A DNA stretch of 64,000 nt from Demequina sediminicola (GCF_000975055.1 NZ_BBRB01000003.1:236258-300257), one strand, 5' to 3'. Positions 8,518-17,193 are shown, counted from the first letter of the stretch. The notes: generated by a model from the letters alone, not told the origin. Made by a program: numbers and translations.

Positions 8518-9189
8518 ATGACACACCCACACCCTCGCTTCTTCCTTGACTCCGCCGATCGAGCACGCAGCACCGATCTGTTTAGCTCAGGGTTGTTCTA
8601 CGGCCTCACGACGAATCCGACGATCCTTGACAGGGACGGTTGCAGCGTTCGAGACATCGGCGCCATCTACGAGTGGGCGCACGACGCGGGCGCACAAGAA
8701 ATCTGTTTCCAGGCATGGGGCCCAGATGCGCCCACGCTGCTGTCCAATGCCCAGCAGATCCTAAACATTGACCCGAATGTCATCATCAAGTTGCCCGCAA
8801 CTCGTGCAGGCTTCATTGCGGCACGGCGCCTCGAAGACCAAGGAACGACGATACTCATCACTGCGGTCTACCGCGCTTCTCAAATGGCCCTCGCGCAGGC
8901 AGTCGGCGCTCACTATGTCGCGCCTTACTTCGGCCGGATCAACGACAGCGGCAGGGATGCCCTCAAGGAAATCGCGACCATGCAGGAGATATCGGAACGT
9001 GGCCACGGTCACACTCAGGTTCTTGCAGCAAGCCTGAGGACAATCGACGACGTCGCCGCGCTGTGCTCACGAGGCGTTCCTGCGATGACACTCAACGTCA
9101 ACTTGGCGGAAGAGATGCTGTCTGACTCCGATACCGTCGCCGCAGCCCTAGAGTTCGAGCGGGTCATCGCCGCTTCGCGTGAGTCGTAA
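8518..9189 (+). CDS. Transaldolase / fructose-6-phosphate aldolase family protein
   Basis: A 223-residue TIM-barrel Schiff-base aldolase of the small transaldolase group (FSA/MipB type, normally 210-230 residues). Visible motifs are FFLDSADR at the start, GLTTNPTILDRDG, the Schiff-base lysine region NVIIKLPATRAG, and TAVYRASQMALAQAVGAHYVAPYFGRINDSGRD. It lies on the strand opposite the transporter operon, 180 bases after the SorC gene. GAGAGG precedes the ATG by 4 bases. Members transfer or cleave dihydroxyacetone or related units; whether this enzyme cleaves fructose-6-phosphate, arabinose-5-phosphate or another phosphosugar cannot be read from the sequence. Confidence 0.85.
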   Translation: MTHPHPRFFLDSADRARSTDLFSSGLFYGLTTNPTILDRDGCSVRDIGAIYEWAHDAGAQEICFQAWGPDAPTLLSNAQQILNIDPNVIIKLPATRAGFIAARRLEDQGTTILITAVYRASQMALAQAVGAHYVAPYFGRINDSGRDALKEIATMQEISERGHGHTQVLAASLRTIDDVAALCSRGVPAMTLNVNLAEEMLSDSDTVAAALEFERVIAASRES

Positions 9190-9268
9190 CGTGTGTACAA
9201 CAGGTCGACACGGCCATGCCGTACAGAGCTGAGGGAGAAACCGCAAGAACCGCAAAGACGGGAGCGCC

Positions 9269-10864
9269 TTAGCGGCGTGCGACACCTTCCTTGATCAGAC
9301 CATAGACGAGCGAGTCCACGAGGGCCTCCCAGGACGCTTCGATGATGTTGGGGCCGACCCCCACGGTGCGCCAGGTTTCCCCAGTCTCGCTATGCACAGT
9401 GGTGATGAGGACCCGTGTGACGGCATCGGTGCCGTGGGACGCTTCCATGATGCGGACTTTGAAGTCGGAGAGTTCAAAGTGCGCGATCTCGGGGTATGCC
9501 CCACGCAATGCGATCCGTAGTGCGTGGTCGATGGCGTTGACGGGGCCGTTGCCCTCGCCGACGGACACCTCTCGCTGTCCCCCGGCTGTCAGTTTCACGA
9601 TTGCTTCGGCATCCGCATCCGTGGGGTCGCCGGGCTTGGATGAGACGCGCACGCGCCACGTTTCGACGTCCCAGAACGCGTTGTCTTCACCCAGTTCGTC
9701 GCGCAAGAGCAACTCGAATGAGGCATCGGCCGCGTCGAAGGTGTAGCCGGCAGCCTCGGCGTGCTTCACGCGGTCGGTGACGCGGCCCAGGAGTTCGCCC
9801 TGGCCTTCGAGGTCGAAGCCGAGCTCTTTGCCCTTGAGTTCGATCGATGCGCGCCCGGCCATATCGGACACCAGCATGCGTAGTCCGTTACCGACTTTCT
9901 CCGGCTGAGTGTGCTGGTAGAGGTCGGGGTCGACGCGGATGGCCGATGCGTGGAGGCCCGCTTTGTGGGCAAAAGCTGAGGCACCCACGTATGGCTGGCG
10001 TGCGAAGGGTGCGATGTTGGTGATCTCTGAGATGGCGTGCGCGATGCGTGTGGCTTCGGTGAGCCCATCGCCCTTGAGGACGCTGAGGCCCTTCTTGATC
10101 TCGAGGTTCGCCACTACGGAGACGATGTCCGCGTTGCCGGTGCGTTCCCCGTAGCCGTTGATGCATCCCTGAACGTGGGTGGCGCCTGCACCGACGGCGG
10201 CCATGGAGTTCGCGACGGCACAGCCGGAGTCGTTATGCGCGTGCATTCCCAACTGAGTGTCCACTTGTCCTGACACGCCGCGAACGATCTCGCTCACATC
10301 GTCGGGAAGCATGCCGCCGTTGGTGTCGCACAGGCACAGCGTGTCGGCACCGCCATTGACTGCGGCCTGAAGGGTGCGTACCGAGTATTCGGGGTCAAAG
10401 CGGTAGCCGTCGAAGAAGTGCTCGGCGTCCATGATGACTCGGCGGCCTTCGCCGGTGAGGAACGCGAAGGTTTCCTCGATCATGGCGAGGTTCTCGTCGG
10501 GACTGACGCGCAGGGCACGCTCGGCGTGGCGGATGTCTGCCTTGCATACCAGCGTGATGATGGGTGCTTCAGAGTCGAGCAGTGCTCGGACCTGGGGGTC
10601 GGAAGCGGCGGTGGTGCCGGCCTTGCGCGTCATGCCAAACGCCGCGAACTGGGCGTTCTTGAACGACATCTCTTTGGCGACCAGACCAAAGAACTCGGTG
10701 TCCTTGGGAACCGCACCAGGCCAACCGCCCTCAATAATGCCCACACCAAGCTCGTCCAGCAGCGGCGCAATCGCCATCTTGTCCGCAACGGACAAGTTCA
10801 TGCCTTCTTGCTGTGCGCCGTCGCGCAGCGTGGTGTCATAGACCTCGACTGTGAGATCTGTCAT
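9269..10864 (-). CDS. cimA: Citramalate synthase
   Basis: A 531-residue HMGL-like/LeuA-fold acyltransferase. It begins with VEVYDTTLRDGAQQEGMNLSV, contains LCLCDTNGGMLPDD and the metal-binding GMHAHNDSGCAVANSMAAV, then VQGCINGYGERTGNAD and a C-terminal regulatory domain (about residues 370-531). The sequence fits the actinobacterial citramalate synthase family rather than 2-isopropylmalate synthase. It condenses pyruvate with acetyl-CoA, giving 2-ketobutyrate for isoleucine without threonine deaminase. It is preceded by a leader peptide and terminator, and its product feeds the Ilv enzymes encoded at 44-52 kb. Confidence 0.88.
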   Translation of the reverse strand: MTDLTVEVYDTTLRDGAQQEGMNLSVADKMAIAPLLDELGVGIIEGGWPGAVPKDTEFFGLVAKEMSFKNAQFAAFGMTRKAGTTAASDPQVRALLDSEAPIITLVCKADIRHAERALRVSPDENLAMIEETFAFLTGEGRRVIMDAEHFFDGYRFDPEYSVRTLQAAVNGGADTLCLCDTNGGMLPDDVSEIVRGVSGQVDTQLGMHAHNDSGCAVANSMAAVGAGATHVQGCINGYGERTGNADIVSVVANLEIKKGLSVLKGDGLTEATRIAHAISEITNIAPFARQPYVGASAFAHKAGLHASAIRVDPDLYQHTQPEKVGNGLRMLVSDMAGRASIELKGKELGFDLEGQGELLGRVTDRVKHAEAAGYTFDAADASFELLLRDELGEDNAFWDVETWRVRVSSKPGDPTDADAEAIVKLTAGGQREVSVGEGNGPVNAIDHALRIALRGAYPEIAHFELSDFKVRIMEASHGTDAVTRVLITTVHSETGETWRTVGVGPNIIEASWEALVDSLVYGLIKEGVARR

Positions 10865-10947
10865 GGTGCAGGCTCCTTGAGTGAGTCATCATTCCGAGCG
10901 GTCGGTCGACGGCGGTGCTTGTGGCGGTGCCGGAGCCCTTTCCCAAC

Positions 10948-10975
10948 AAAAAAGCCTCCCATGGGTGCGGGAGGC
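10948..10975 (-). terminator. Rho-independent terminator (attenuator) ahead of cimA
   Basis: On the plus strand six As (10948-10953) precede GCCTCCC (10954-10960), an 8-base loop and GGGAGGC (10969-10975). Read on the minus strand this is a GC stem followed by U6, about 84 bases before the cimA start and 30 bases after the leader peptide stop. A second stem (CGCGTCGG with CCGACGCG) lies between them and could be the pause hairpin. Confidence 0.8.
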
Positions 10976-11004
10976 TGCGCGTCGGGAGGTTTCTCGCCGA
11001 CGCG

Positions 11005-11031
11005 CTACGGAATGATGAGTGCGGTGAACAT
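11005..11031 (-). CDS. cimA leader peptide MFTALIIP
   Basis: An eight-codon reading frame, M-F-T-A-L-I-I-P-stop, whose end lies 30 bases before the terminator stem in front of cimA. One Leu and two adjacent Ile codons near its end fit the control codons of an attenuation leader. CATACT lies 7 bases upstream of the ATG, with TG one base before it (extended -10), so the leader may be translated from a leaderless mRNA. Confidence 0.6.
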   Translation of the reverse strand: MFTALIIP

Positions 11032-11090
11032 CGGGTTCAGTATGGCACAGGGCCGATGCTCGCGGTAGTCCCGGCGTGCCGCCGCCGGCG

Positions 11091-11720
11091 TCACGAATCG
11101 GCAGTGAACGTTGTGGTCCAGATGTCGCTGCCGTCAGCATTGAGGTAGATGTATGTGACCTGTGGGTCCATGACCCCCGCGGCCTCAAGTTCCGGGATGG
11201 CAATGTCTTGGGCATCGGCCTTCAACTGCGCTTCCTGCTCTTCAGCCCCATGGTCGAAGATGGTCTCTGGTACTTGCTCATAAAACTGGAAAGTGAATAC
11301 CAGGGCGTTGTGTCCCTCGGATGACACGGCCATGGCACCGTTGGGGTCGGGACTCTCTGCCTCGAGCGCCTGAAAATCCGTGTTCAGTTGGATTGCGTAC
11401 AAGCTGAGCGCGATGCTCGACAGGCTTTCGAGGTGCTCTTGGTCGGTGATCTCATCCTGCGTCTGCGACGGTGTGGGATCCGGTTCGGGGCGAAGAGTTT
11501 CTTCAACGGGATCCGGCTCCGTGGTCTCTTCGACTGGTTCGGGCTCTGGCTCGGCGAGGTGCGGGATGTGGGCCGCGAAGGAGACCGATGAGCCCGCTGC
11601 TGCCGTAGTGGAGCCGTCAACGATGGCGGCCGTGCACCCTGTGAGAGCGATACCGAACGCCGCTACGGCAATGGCACAGGCAGCGGCATTGGCAAGAGTT
11701 TTTGAACTGGCGCGAATCAT
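11091..11720 (-). CDS. Secreted lipoprotein, possibly DUF4854-like
   Basis: A 209-residue protein with a signal peptide ending in lipobox LTGC (Cys about residue 29). A Pro/Glu-rich linker (about 55-90) contains repeated EPEP/PVEET units and is probably a wall-spanning spacer. The C-terminal domain (LVFTFQFYEQVPETIF ... VTYIYLNADGSDIWTTTF) has the shape of small DUF4854-like domains of Gram-positive lipoproteins; this assignment is tentative. It lies upstream of the cimA leader on the same strand but is separated from cimA by the terminator. Confidence 0.6.
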   Translation of the reverse strand: MIRASSKTLANAAACAIAVAAFGIALTGCTAAIVDGSTTAAAGSSVSFAAHIPHLAEPEPEPVEETTEPDPVEETLRPEPDPTPSQTQDEITDQEHLESLSSIALSLYAIQLNTDFQALEAESPDPNGAMAVSSEGHNALVFTFQFYEQVPETIFDHGAEEQEAQLKADAQDIAIPELEAAGVMDPQVTYIYLNADGSDIWTTTFTADS

Positions 11721-11775
11721 TCTTCCCCCTGTAGGACGCTGCGTATTCCACTGCGTCCGCCCACAGGCTAGCAGG

Positions 11776-12324
11776 TCATCTACCAGCGGGAGGAATCTGC
11801 TTCAACGCTGCCCTGCGGGCTCGCCAGTCAGGTAAGTGGGCGTCCATGATCGCGTAGAACGCGGGGCCGTGGGAGCTTTCGAACAGGTGCGCCAATTCGT
11901 GGACGAGGACGTACTCCAATGCGGCGCGCCCGTAACGCGCCAGCTCAACGTTGAGCGAGATACGGACGAGTTGCGGGTTGCAACTCCCCCATCGCGTTCG
12001 CATGATCCTCAACGTCACGCGGGGCGCCGCAGTGACGCCCATGCGTGCACACCACGCGGGCATAAGGTCGTCGAGTTGTTCACGTATCCATGCTTTGTGC
12101 TGCTCAGCCTCGGGTCCCGGTTCAAGGCGCTGCGGCTTGAGGGCGTTCTGTGCTCGTCGTTTCGCGATCCATTCCGTTTGCGATTCAACGAAGCGAGTGA
12201 GCTGTGCGCGCCGAGTCCCACGAGGCCCTGTGACCAGCAAGGTGTTGTCGTCGCGGACGTGCAGGATGATCCGGCGTTGTCCACGTCGAAGCTGCACGGA
12301 GTAGTCGAGGGTGGTGTCCGTCAT
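11776..12324 (-). CDS. YgjP-like zinc metallopeptidase (DUF45 / M48-related)
   Basis: A 182-residue cytoplasmic protein with the zinc motif VLVHELAHLFESSHGPAFY (about residues 137-155) and the family signature RTRWGSCNPQ about 25 residues before it, both diagnostic of the YgjP/DUF45 group. The start ATG overlaps the stop of the GH9 gene (ATGA), so it is translationally coupled to it. The family is often called a predicted metal-dependent hydrolase; no substrate is known. No signal peptide is visible. Confidence 0.85.
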   Translation of the reverse strand: MTDTTLDYSVQLRRGQRRIILHVRDDNTLLVTGPRGTRRAQLTRFVESQTEWIAKRRAQNALKPQRLEPGPEAEQHKAWIREQLDDLMPAWCARMGVTAAPRVTLRIMRTRWGSCNPQLVRISLNVELARYGRAALEYVLVHELAHLFESSHGPAFYAIMDAHLPDWRARRAALKQIPPAGR

Positions 12325-14129
12325 CGGGTTTCTGGGCAGGCCAGGAAGAATGCCGCCGCCGCGAGTGCAGAGTTCCAGTTGATGGTGATCTCGTTGGTGG
12401 CCCATGAGTTGATGTCGTCGATGTACGCGACTTGTGGCGCGCAGTCCGCGGCGGGGTAGATGCCCCGGATGGTCTCGTCCCACGTGGGTGTGTCGGCGTT
12501 CGGCCCGCCCGCCACGGATCCGCGTGGCGGATGCGGAAGTGAAGCATCGGCTTGGTGACCAAACCAGCGTGAGTGCTGGTTCTTGACGTCTGCCGTGCCG
12601 TACCCGGTGATGTACGACAGCCCGAGCGCGTTGCGTCCCAGCAGGTAATCCATACTTTCGCGTGCCGCAGCCAGGAGCGCGGGTTCGCCGGAGAGGTCGT
12701 AGCCTGCACCCAGAACCACGATGTTGTTGAGGATCTGGCTGTTGGATCCCCACACGAAGCCGTCATGGGGCAGTGCCATGCCGAAGGGTTGCGCGGCTTG
12801 GACCTCTGCAATGGCGCGGGCTCCGGCCATCACCTGCTGGGCGATTGCGTGGCGGTGCGCGAAGGTGCTGTCGACGGTGGCGAGATTGATTTTGGCAATG
12901 GCGTCGAGTTTGTCCCAGCTGAACCCTGTGGTGGGGAAGGAATCTGCGGCGTGGACTGGGGACGCGAGGAGGAAGTCTGCGTATTCGTCTTCACCTGTGG
13001 TGAGGAACAGTTCTGCCGCAGCCCAGTAGAACTCGTCGGCCACGTCATCATCGTCATAGGGGCCGCCACCAAAGGCGCCGTCTGCTTGGGGTGCGTAGAT
13101 CTCCGGGTGCGCCAAGGCCGCTCGCCATGAGGTCATGGCTGCACTCAAGAGTGTCTGGGCGTAGTCGGAATCGTAGGGCGCCCACAGGCGCGATCCCTGG
13201 GCCGCCGCCGCAGCGACATTCAGTGTCGCGGCGGTAGAGGGCCTGTGGAGGTAGCGCGTGTGGCTGCCGTCAACGGGAAGGAGTGGCAGCCCGGTCCACC
13301 CATAGTCGTGAACCTTGTGGTGCGCCATTCCGGCGAGTTCGTGGCCTTCGGGAACCATCATCGACATCAGAAAGTCGAGCTCCCAGCGCGCCTCACTGAG
13401 GACGTCAGGAACTCCGTCGCCGTGCTCGGGAACTGCCAGTGAGCCATCACCAAGCAGTCGTGCCGCACTCCCACCCAGCCGTTGCGCGCGTTCCCAGATT
13501 CCGAGGAGTTGAGCCACCGCAATACCGCCGTTGACCACATACTTGCCGTGGTCACCCGCGTCGTACCAGCCACCGACCACGTCGAGCCGGTAGTCGCCAG
13601 TCCAGGGCGTGCCGTAGACCTTCTCCGAGTCCTCCGCTGGCTGGCAGGGCACGTTGTAGTCGCCTTGATTCACGTCGTCGCCGCCAGCGCGTGAGACATG
13701 GCCTGCTGCACGCGCGTATTCAACGCCCGCAATCTGCGCGTCAATGTCGATGCCTGAGCGCGCAAGGTAGAAGAAGTTGAGAGCGTCAATGGCAAGTGGC
13801 GCGTAGATGCCCTCGCCAATCGCGAAGGGATCGCTCTCCTCGCCCCCGACCTCAAGAACATAGGTGCCGCGCTCGGCGACAGTGGAGAAATCAAGCACAT
13901 GGACGTCCATGCCCGCGGTCGGATCATGGCCTGCAACGGTGGTGTGCCCCGTGGTGACCACAGCGCCGCCCGAGGTACGCAGAGTCCACGCCAGAGCATC
14001 GGCGCTGTCGCTGATCAGAGTCGCTCGCTTGGGCCCTTCCGGGGTGAACCCGTATTGATTGGCGCGTATGCGCGGCCCACCTTCTCCAACGAACTCGCTC
14101 GCGGCGTGACCAGCGGATTTCATGTTCAC
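12321..14129 (-). CDS. Glycoside hydrolase family 9 (cellulase-type) with N-terminal Ig-like domain
   Basis: A 602-residue GH9 enzyme. An N-terminal CelD_N-like immunoglobulin domain (about 15-105) is followed by the catalytic (alpha/alpha)6 barrel. Visible motifs are GGWYDAGDHGKYVVNGG (about 186-202, catalytic Asp pair), GYGTADVKNQHSRWFGH and the C-terminal NEITINWNSALAAAAFF with the general acid Glu. There is no signal peptide, unlike secreted endoglucanases, so it is probably a cytoplasmic cellodextrinase or beta-glucosidase-like enzyme acting on imported oligosaccharides. The GTG start is chosen because AGGA lies 7 bases upstream; an ATG two codons later is possible. Confidence 0.88.
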   Translation of the reverse strand: MNMKSAGHAASEFVGEGGPRIRANQYGFTPEGPKRATLISDSADALAWTLRTSGGAVVTTGHTTVAGHDPTAGMDVHVLDFSTVAERGTYVLEVGGEESDPFAIGEGIYAPLAIDALNFFYLARSGIDIDAQIAGVEYARAAGHVSRAGGDDVNQGDYNVPCQPAEDSEKVYGTPWTGDYRLDVVGGWYDAGDHGKYVVNGGIAVAQLLGIWERAQRLGGSAARLLGDGSLAVPEHGDGVPDVLSEARWELDFLMSMMVPEGHELAGMAHHKVHDYGWTGLPLLPVDGSHTRYLHRPSTAATLNVAAAAAQGSRLWAPYDSDYAQTLLSAAMTSWRAALAHPEIYAPQADGAFGGGPYDDDDVADEFYWAAAELFLTTGEDEYADFLLASPVHAADSFPTTGFSWDKLDAIAKINLATVDSTFAHRHAIAQQVMAGARAIAEVQAAQPFGMALPHDGFVWGSNSQILNNIVVLGAGYDLSGEPALLAAARESMDYLLGRNALGLSYITGYGTADVKNQHSRWFGHQADASLPHPPRGSVAGGPNADTPTWDETIRGIYPAADCAPQVAYIDDINSWATNEITINWNSALAAAAFFLACPETR

Positions 14130-14174
14130 AGGAGGATCCTTTCTCTGTCCTTCACAGTGAGCGGGCGTGCTCCG

Positions 14175-15281
14175 CTAGTTAACGCGACGCATCCATCCGT
14201 GAACGTCGTCGGCGCGGCCGTACTGGATGTCAGTGAGCCGGCCACGCAGGTGCATGGTGAGCGCTCCGGGGCCGCCGTCCGCCACCAGTTCATCGAAGTC
14301 CGGCGATACCAATCGGGCAATCGGTGTAATCACTGCCGCAGTGCCGCAGGCAAACAGTTCCACGACGGAACCATCAGCGATGCCGGCACGGAGTTCTTCG
14401 AGTGAGATGTCGCGCTCAATCACCTCGCGGCCCTCGGTGCGTAGCAGTTCAATGACCGATGCGCGAGTCACGCCTTCGAGGATGGTTCCGGTCACGCGCG
14501 GGGTCCAGATGGTTCCGTCTCGGCGCACAGCAAACACATTCATGCCACCGAGCTCTTCGATGTACTTGTCCTTGCGCGCGTCGAGGAACAGCACTTGGTC
14601 GCAGCCGTTGTCCTGCGCCTGCTGCTGGGGCATTAGTGATCCGGCATAGTTGCCGCCGGTCTTGGCCTGACCTGTGCCGCCTTCGCCTGCGCGGTGGAAA
14701 CCCTGGGCCACCCAGATGGAGACCGGCCTCACTCCCCCGCTGAAATAGGCACCGACGGGGCAGGCCATCAGCAGGTATTCGACCTCTTGTGACGGGCGGA
14801 CACCCAGGCAAGCTTCCGTTCCCATGATGACCGGACGCAGGTACAGGCTCGATTCACCCTCAGACGGCACCCAATCGCCGTCAACACTCAGGAGCGCTTC
14901 GACGGAGGCAAGGAAGTCCTCCTCCGTGATGGCGGGTAGGCCGAGGCGGGCGGCCGATGCTGCCATGCGTCGCGCGTTTCCCTCAGGTCGGAACAGGCGT
15001 GTGGAGCCGTCGGCCCAGCGGTATGCCTTGAGGCCTTCAAAGACTTGCTGCGAGTAGTGCAGCACGGTGGCACCTGGGTGCAGGGACAGGTTCTCGAAAG
15101 GTACGATGCGGCGGTCAGCCCAGCCGCCGTCGAGAGTCCACGTGGCGCGTGCCATGTGGTCGGTAAAGACCATGCCGAACGCGGGAGCTTCCATGGCAGC
15201 GGTGCGTTGAGTCGGCGATGCTGCGTCTGGGTTGCGTATCAGCGCATAATCGGCCGCGGTCACAGTCGGCGAAACGTCCAT
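14175..15281 (-). CDS. ilvE: Branched-chain amino acid aminotransferase (first paralogue)
   Basis: A 368-residue fold-type IV PLP aminotransferase. LHYSQQVFEGLKAYRW, SLYLRPVIMGTEACLGV, GQAKTGGNYAGSLMPQQQAQ (PLP lysine region), EELGGMNVFAV and FACGTAAVITPI are the IlvE signatures. It carries out the last step of Ile, Leu and Val synthesis, moving the amino group from glutamate. TAGGCT lies 6 bases upstream of the ATG with no ribosome-binding site, suggesting a leaderless mRNA. A second ilvE is present at 44148-45260, so this copy is either redundant or differently regulated. Confidence 0.93.
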   Translation of the reverse strand: MDVSPTVTAADYALIRNPDAASPTQRTAAMEAPAFGMVFTDHMARATWTLDGGWADRRIVPFENLSLHPGATVLHYSQQVFEGLKAYRWADGSTRLFRPEGNARRMAASAARLGLPAITEEDFLASVEALLSVDGDWVPSEGESSLYLRPVIMGTEACLGVRPSQEVEYLLMACPVGAYFSGGVRPVSIWVAQGFHRAGEGGTGQAKTGGNYAGSLMPQQQAQDNGCDQVLFLDARKDKYIEELGGMNVFAVRRDGTIWTPRVTGTILEGVTRASVIELLRTEGREVIERDISLEELRAGIADGSVVELFACGTAAVITPIARLVSPDFDELVADGGPGALTMHLRGRLTDIQYGRADDVHGWMRRVN

Positions 15282-15287
15282 GTCGCC

Positions 15288-15293
15288 AGCCTA
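15288..15293 (-). promoter_or_regulatory. -10 element of leaderless ilvE promoter
   Basis: TAGGCT on the minus strand ends 6 bases before the ilvE ATG. No Shine-Dalgarno sequence is present between them, so transcription probably starts at the A of the start codon. Confidence 0.45.
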
Positions 15294-15374
15294 TCCGCGG
15301 ACCTTCGGCCATCGCCGTACATACACGGCACAGCACGTAGTGAAGCCGGAAGCCACTGCATCCTCATCGAATCC

Positions 15375-15433
15375 TTGACAAGACCCATGCACGCGATCCA
15401 TCATGGTTCACACCGACATAGAGTGGCCTATAC
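15375..15433 (+). promoter_or_regulatory. Promoter and candidate GntR operator of the PTS operon
   Basis: TTGACA (15375-15380) is followed after 18 bases by CATCAT (4 of 6 matches to the -10 consensus). GCCTATAC (15426-15433) lies between this promoter and the ribosome-binding site and fits seven of eight positions of the general GntR half-site pattern GTNTANAC. The match is short and only suggestive. Confidence 0.35.
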
Positions 15434-15449
15434 CGCAAGGAGAACGAGG

Positions 15450-16871
15450 ATGTTCCAAGAAGTAATGACGTGGATCGCGGAGAACTTGCTGAGCCAGGTT
15501 CCGATCCTCATTGCACTGATCGCTCTCATCGGCCTTCTGCTGCAACGCAAGCCGTTTGGCGACGTGGTTGGCGGCACCCTCCGTGCCGCGATCGGGATCG
15601 TGATCATGACGCTCGGTATCAACGTATTCGTTGGAGGACTATCAAGCTTTCAGACCATTGTGGCGAGCGCCGTGGGGCTCGATGCTCCCAGTTCGACTTC
15701 CACCTTGGACGACTTCTTGGCAGGCGCTGGATCCGTGGCCCCGTTGATCATCGCGGGAGGCTTTGCGATCCACCTTCTCCTGGTCGCGGTGTTCAAGGCC
15801 GCCCGATACGTCTACCTCACTGGACACCTGATGCTGTGGATGAGCATCGTGATTGCCGCCACATTTGTCGAGGTCTTTGCGGACGTAGACCGTCTGGCAC
15901 TCATCACCGTGGGTTCGCTGGTTCTCGCTTGCTACATGACACTCCAGCCGCTGTGGATTGACCCACTCATGCGCCGCGCAATGGGCCACTCGAAGTTTGG
16001 CCTCGCTCACACCACTTCGACCCTTGCTGTACTCACAGGCTACGGTGCCAAAGCATTGAAGTTGGGCGACCCGAAGAAGCACGACACCGAACGACTCAAC
16101 TTGCCTAAGTCGATCTCGTTCCTCAAAGACATGAACGTCGCCACTGCGGTCATTGTTGGAGCCATCTTGCTGACGGCGCTGGGCTTTGCCGACCCGGAGA
16201 CTGTTGCATCCGTGACCGATGGCGACCCTGCAGTCGTATGGGGCGTCATGCAGGCCCTGGCATTCGCAGGTGGTATTGCGATCCTGCTCTTCGGTGTGCG
16301 CATGTTCCTGGCCGAGATCGTTCCGTCATTCAAGGGCATCTCCGACAAGCTCCTCAAGGGGTCCAAGCCAGCGCTCGACATTCCCGTTGTCTTTCCTGTA
16401 GCGCCAACCGCCGTTATCGTCGGCTTCATCACATCAGTGTTGATGTTCCTACTTCTCATGGGTGTCTTTGCATGGACTGGCTGGTTCGTGCTCGTCCCTC
16501 CCATGATCATGCTCTTCTTTGGCGGCGGCGCAGCAGGTGTGTTCGGAAACGCGGTCGCGGGATGGCGTGGAGCAGTGTTCGGCGGCGTGATCAACGGGCT
16601 GATCCTGGCGTTTGGCCAGTGGATCTTCTGGGGCCTGTGGTCAGACACCGCCCCCGAGCTAGCGACGCTCGCCGATCCAGATTGGTACTTCGTCGGCGGA
16701 GCCCTGACCGGCCTCAGCGAACTCCTGTCCCCCCTGGGCACCGGAGCGATCTGGGCCGTGGGCGGCATCGTGGCCGTCATCAGCGTCGCGATTCTCCTTG
16801 CACTTGGTCGACGCACGGCGCACAACTCAGACACTCAGGACCACGAAGCAACAACACAAACCCCGGCATAG
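15450..16871 (+). CDS. PTS ascorbate-type EIIC (UlaA/SgaT family) sugar transporter
   Basis: A 473-residue membrane permease with about ten to eleven hydrophobic segments and the UlaA-type features LLLVAVFKAARYVYLTGHLML, FGVRMFLAEIVPSFKGISDKLLKGSKPALDIPVVFPVAPTAVIVGF and MLFFGGGAAGVFGNAVAGWRGA. It starts at the ATG of MFQEVMTWIAEN, 7 bases after AAGGAG. It is the first gene of a five-gene plus-strand operon (EIIC, EIIB, EIIA, SIS, GntR). Members import L-ascorbate or other sugar acids or sugars with coupled phosphorylation; the substrate here is not defined because no UlaD/E/F or G homologue is adjacent. Confidence 0.9.
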   Translation: MFQEVMTWIAENLLSQVPILIALIALIGLLLQRKPFGDVVGGTLRAAIGIVIMTLGINVFVGGLSSFQTIVASAVGLDAPSSTSTLDDFLAGAGSVAPLIIAGGFAIHLLLVAVFKAARYVYLTGHLMLWMSIVIAATFVEVFADVDRLALITVGSLVLACYMTLQPLWIDPLMRRAMGHSKFGLAHTTSTLAVLTGYGAKALKLGDPKKHDTERLNLPKSISFLKDMNVATAVIVGAILLTALGFADPETVASVTDGDPAVVWGVMQALAFAGGIAILLFGVRMFLAEIVPSFKGISDKLLKGSKPALDIPVVFPVAPTAVIVGFITSVLMFLLLMGVFAWTGWFVLVPPMIMLFFGGGAAGVFGNAVAGWRGAVFGGVINGLILAFGQWIFWGLWSDTAPELATLADPDWYFVGGALTGLSELLSPLGTGAIWAVGGIVAVISVAILLALGRRTAHNSDTQDHEATTQTPA

Positions 16872-16890
16872 CCGGATGCGAGAGGAAAAC

Positions 16891-17193
16891 ATGTCAACCA
16901 GACCAGAAGAGCTCAACGTACTAGCCGTTTGTGGTCTAGGAATGGGCACCAGCCTCATTCTCCGCATGACTTGCGAGACCGCCCTCGACCGACTCGGGCT
17001 CAAGGCGACTGTAAGCCACACAGATCTCTCATCTGCAGTAAGCCAGAACCCAGACGTCCTGGTGGGTCAAGGAATGCACGTGGCAGACCTCGCAGGGATC
17101 GGTACGATCCAAATCGTCGTCGAGGACTTCGTCGACGACGTAGCACTTGAGAGTCAATTGCGCCAGGCGCTCTCTGACGAAGGGTGGCTGTAA
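16891..17193 (+). CDS. PTS EIIB, ascorbate/galactitol type
   Basis: A 100-residue cytoplasmic phosphocarrier. The active-site loop VCGLGMGTSLILRM carries the phosphorylated Cys (about residue 14). GAGAGGAAAAC gives a good ribosome-binding site before the ATG. Its stop codon overlaps the start of the EIIA gene (TAATG), which supports fixed stoichiometry with EIIA. It receives phosphate from EIIA and donates it to the sugar during transport by EIIC. Confidence 0.9.
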   Translation: MSTRPEELNVLAVCGLGMGTSLILRMTCETALDRLGLKATVSHTDLSSAVSQNPDVLVGQGMHVADLAGIGTIQIVVEDFVDDVALESQLRQALSDEGWL

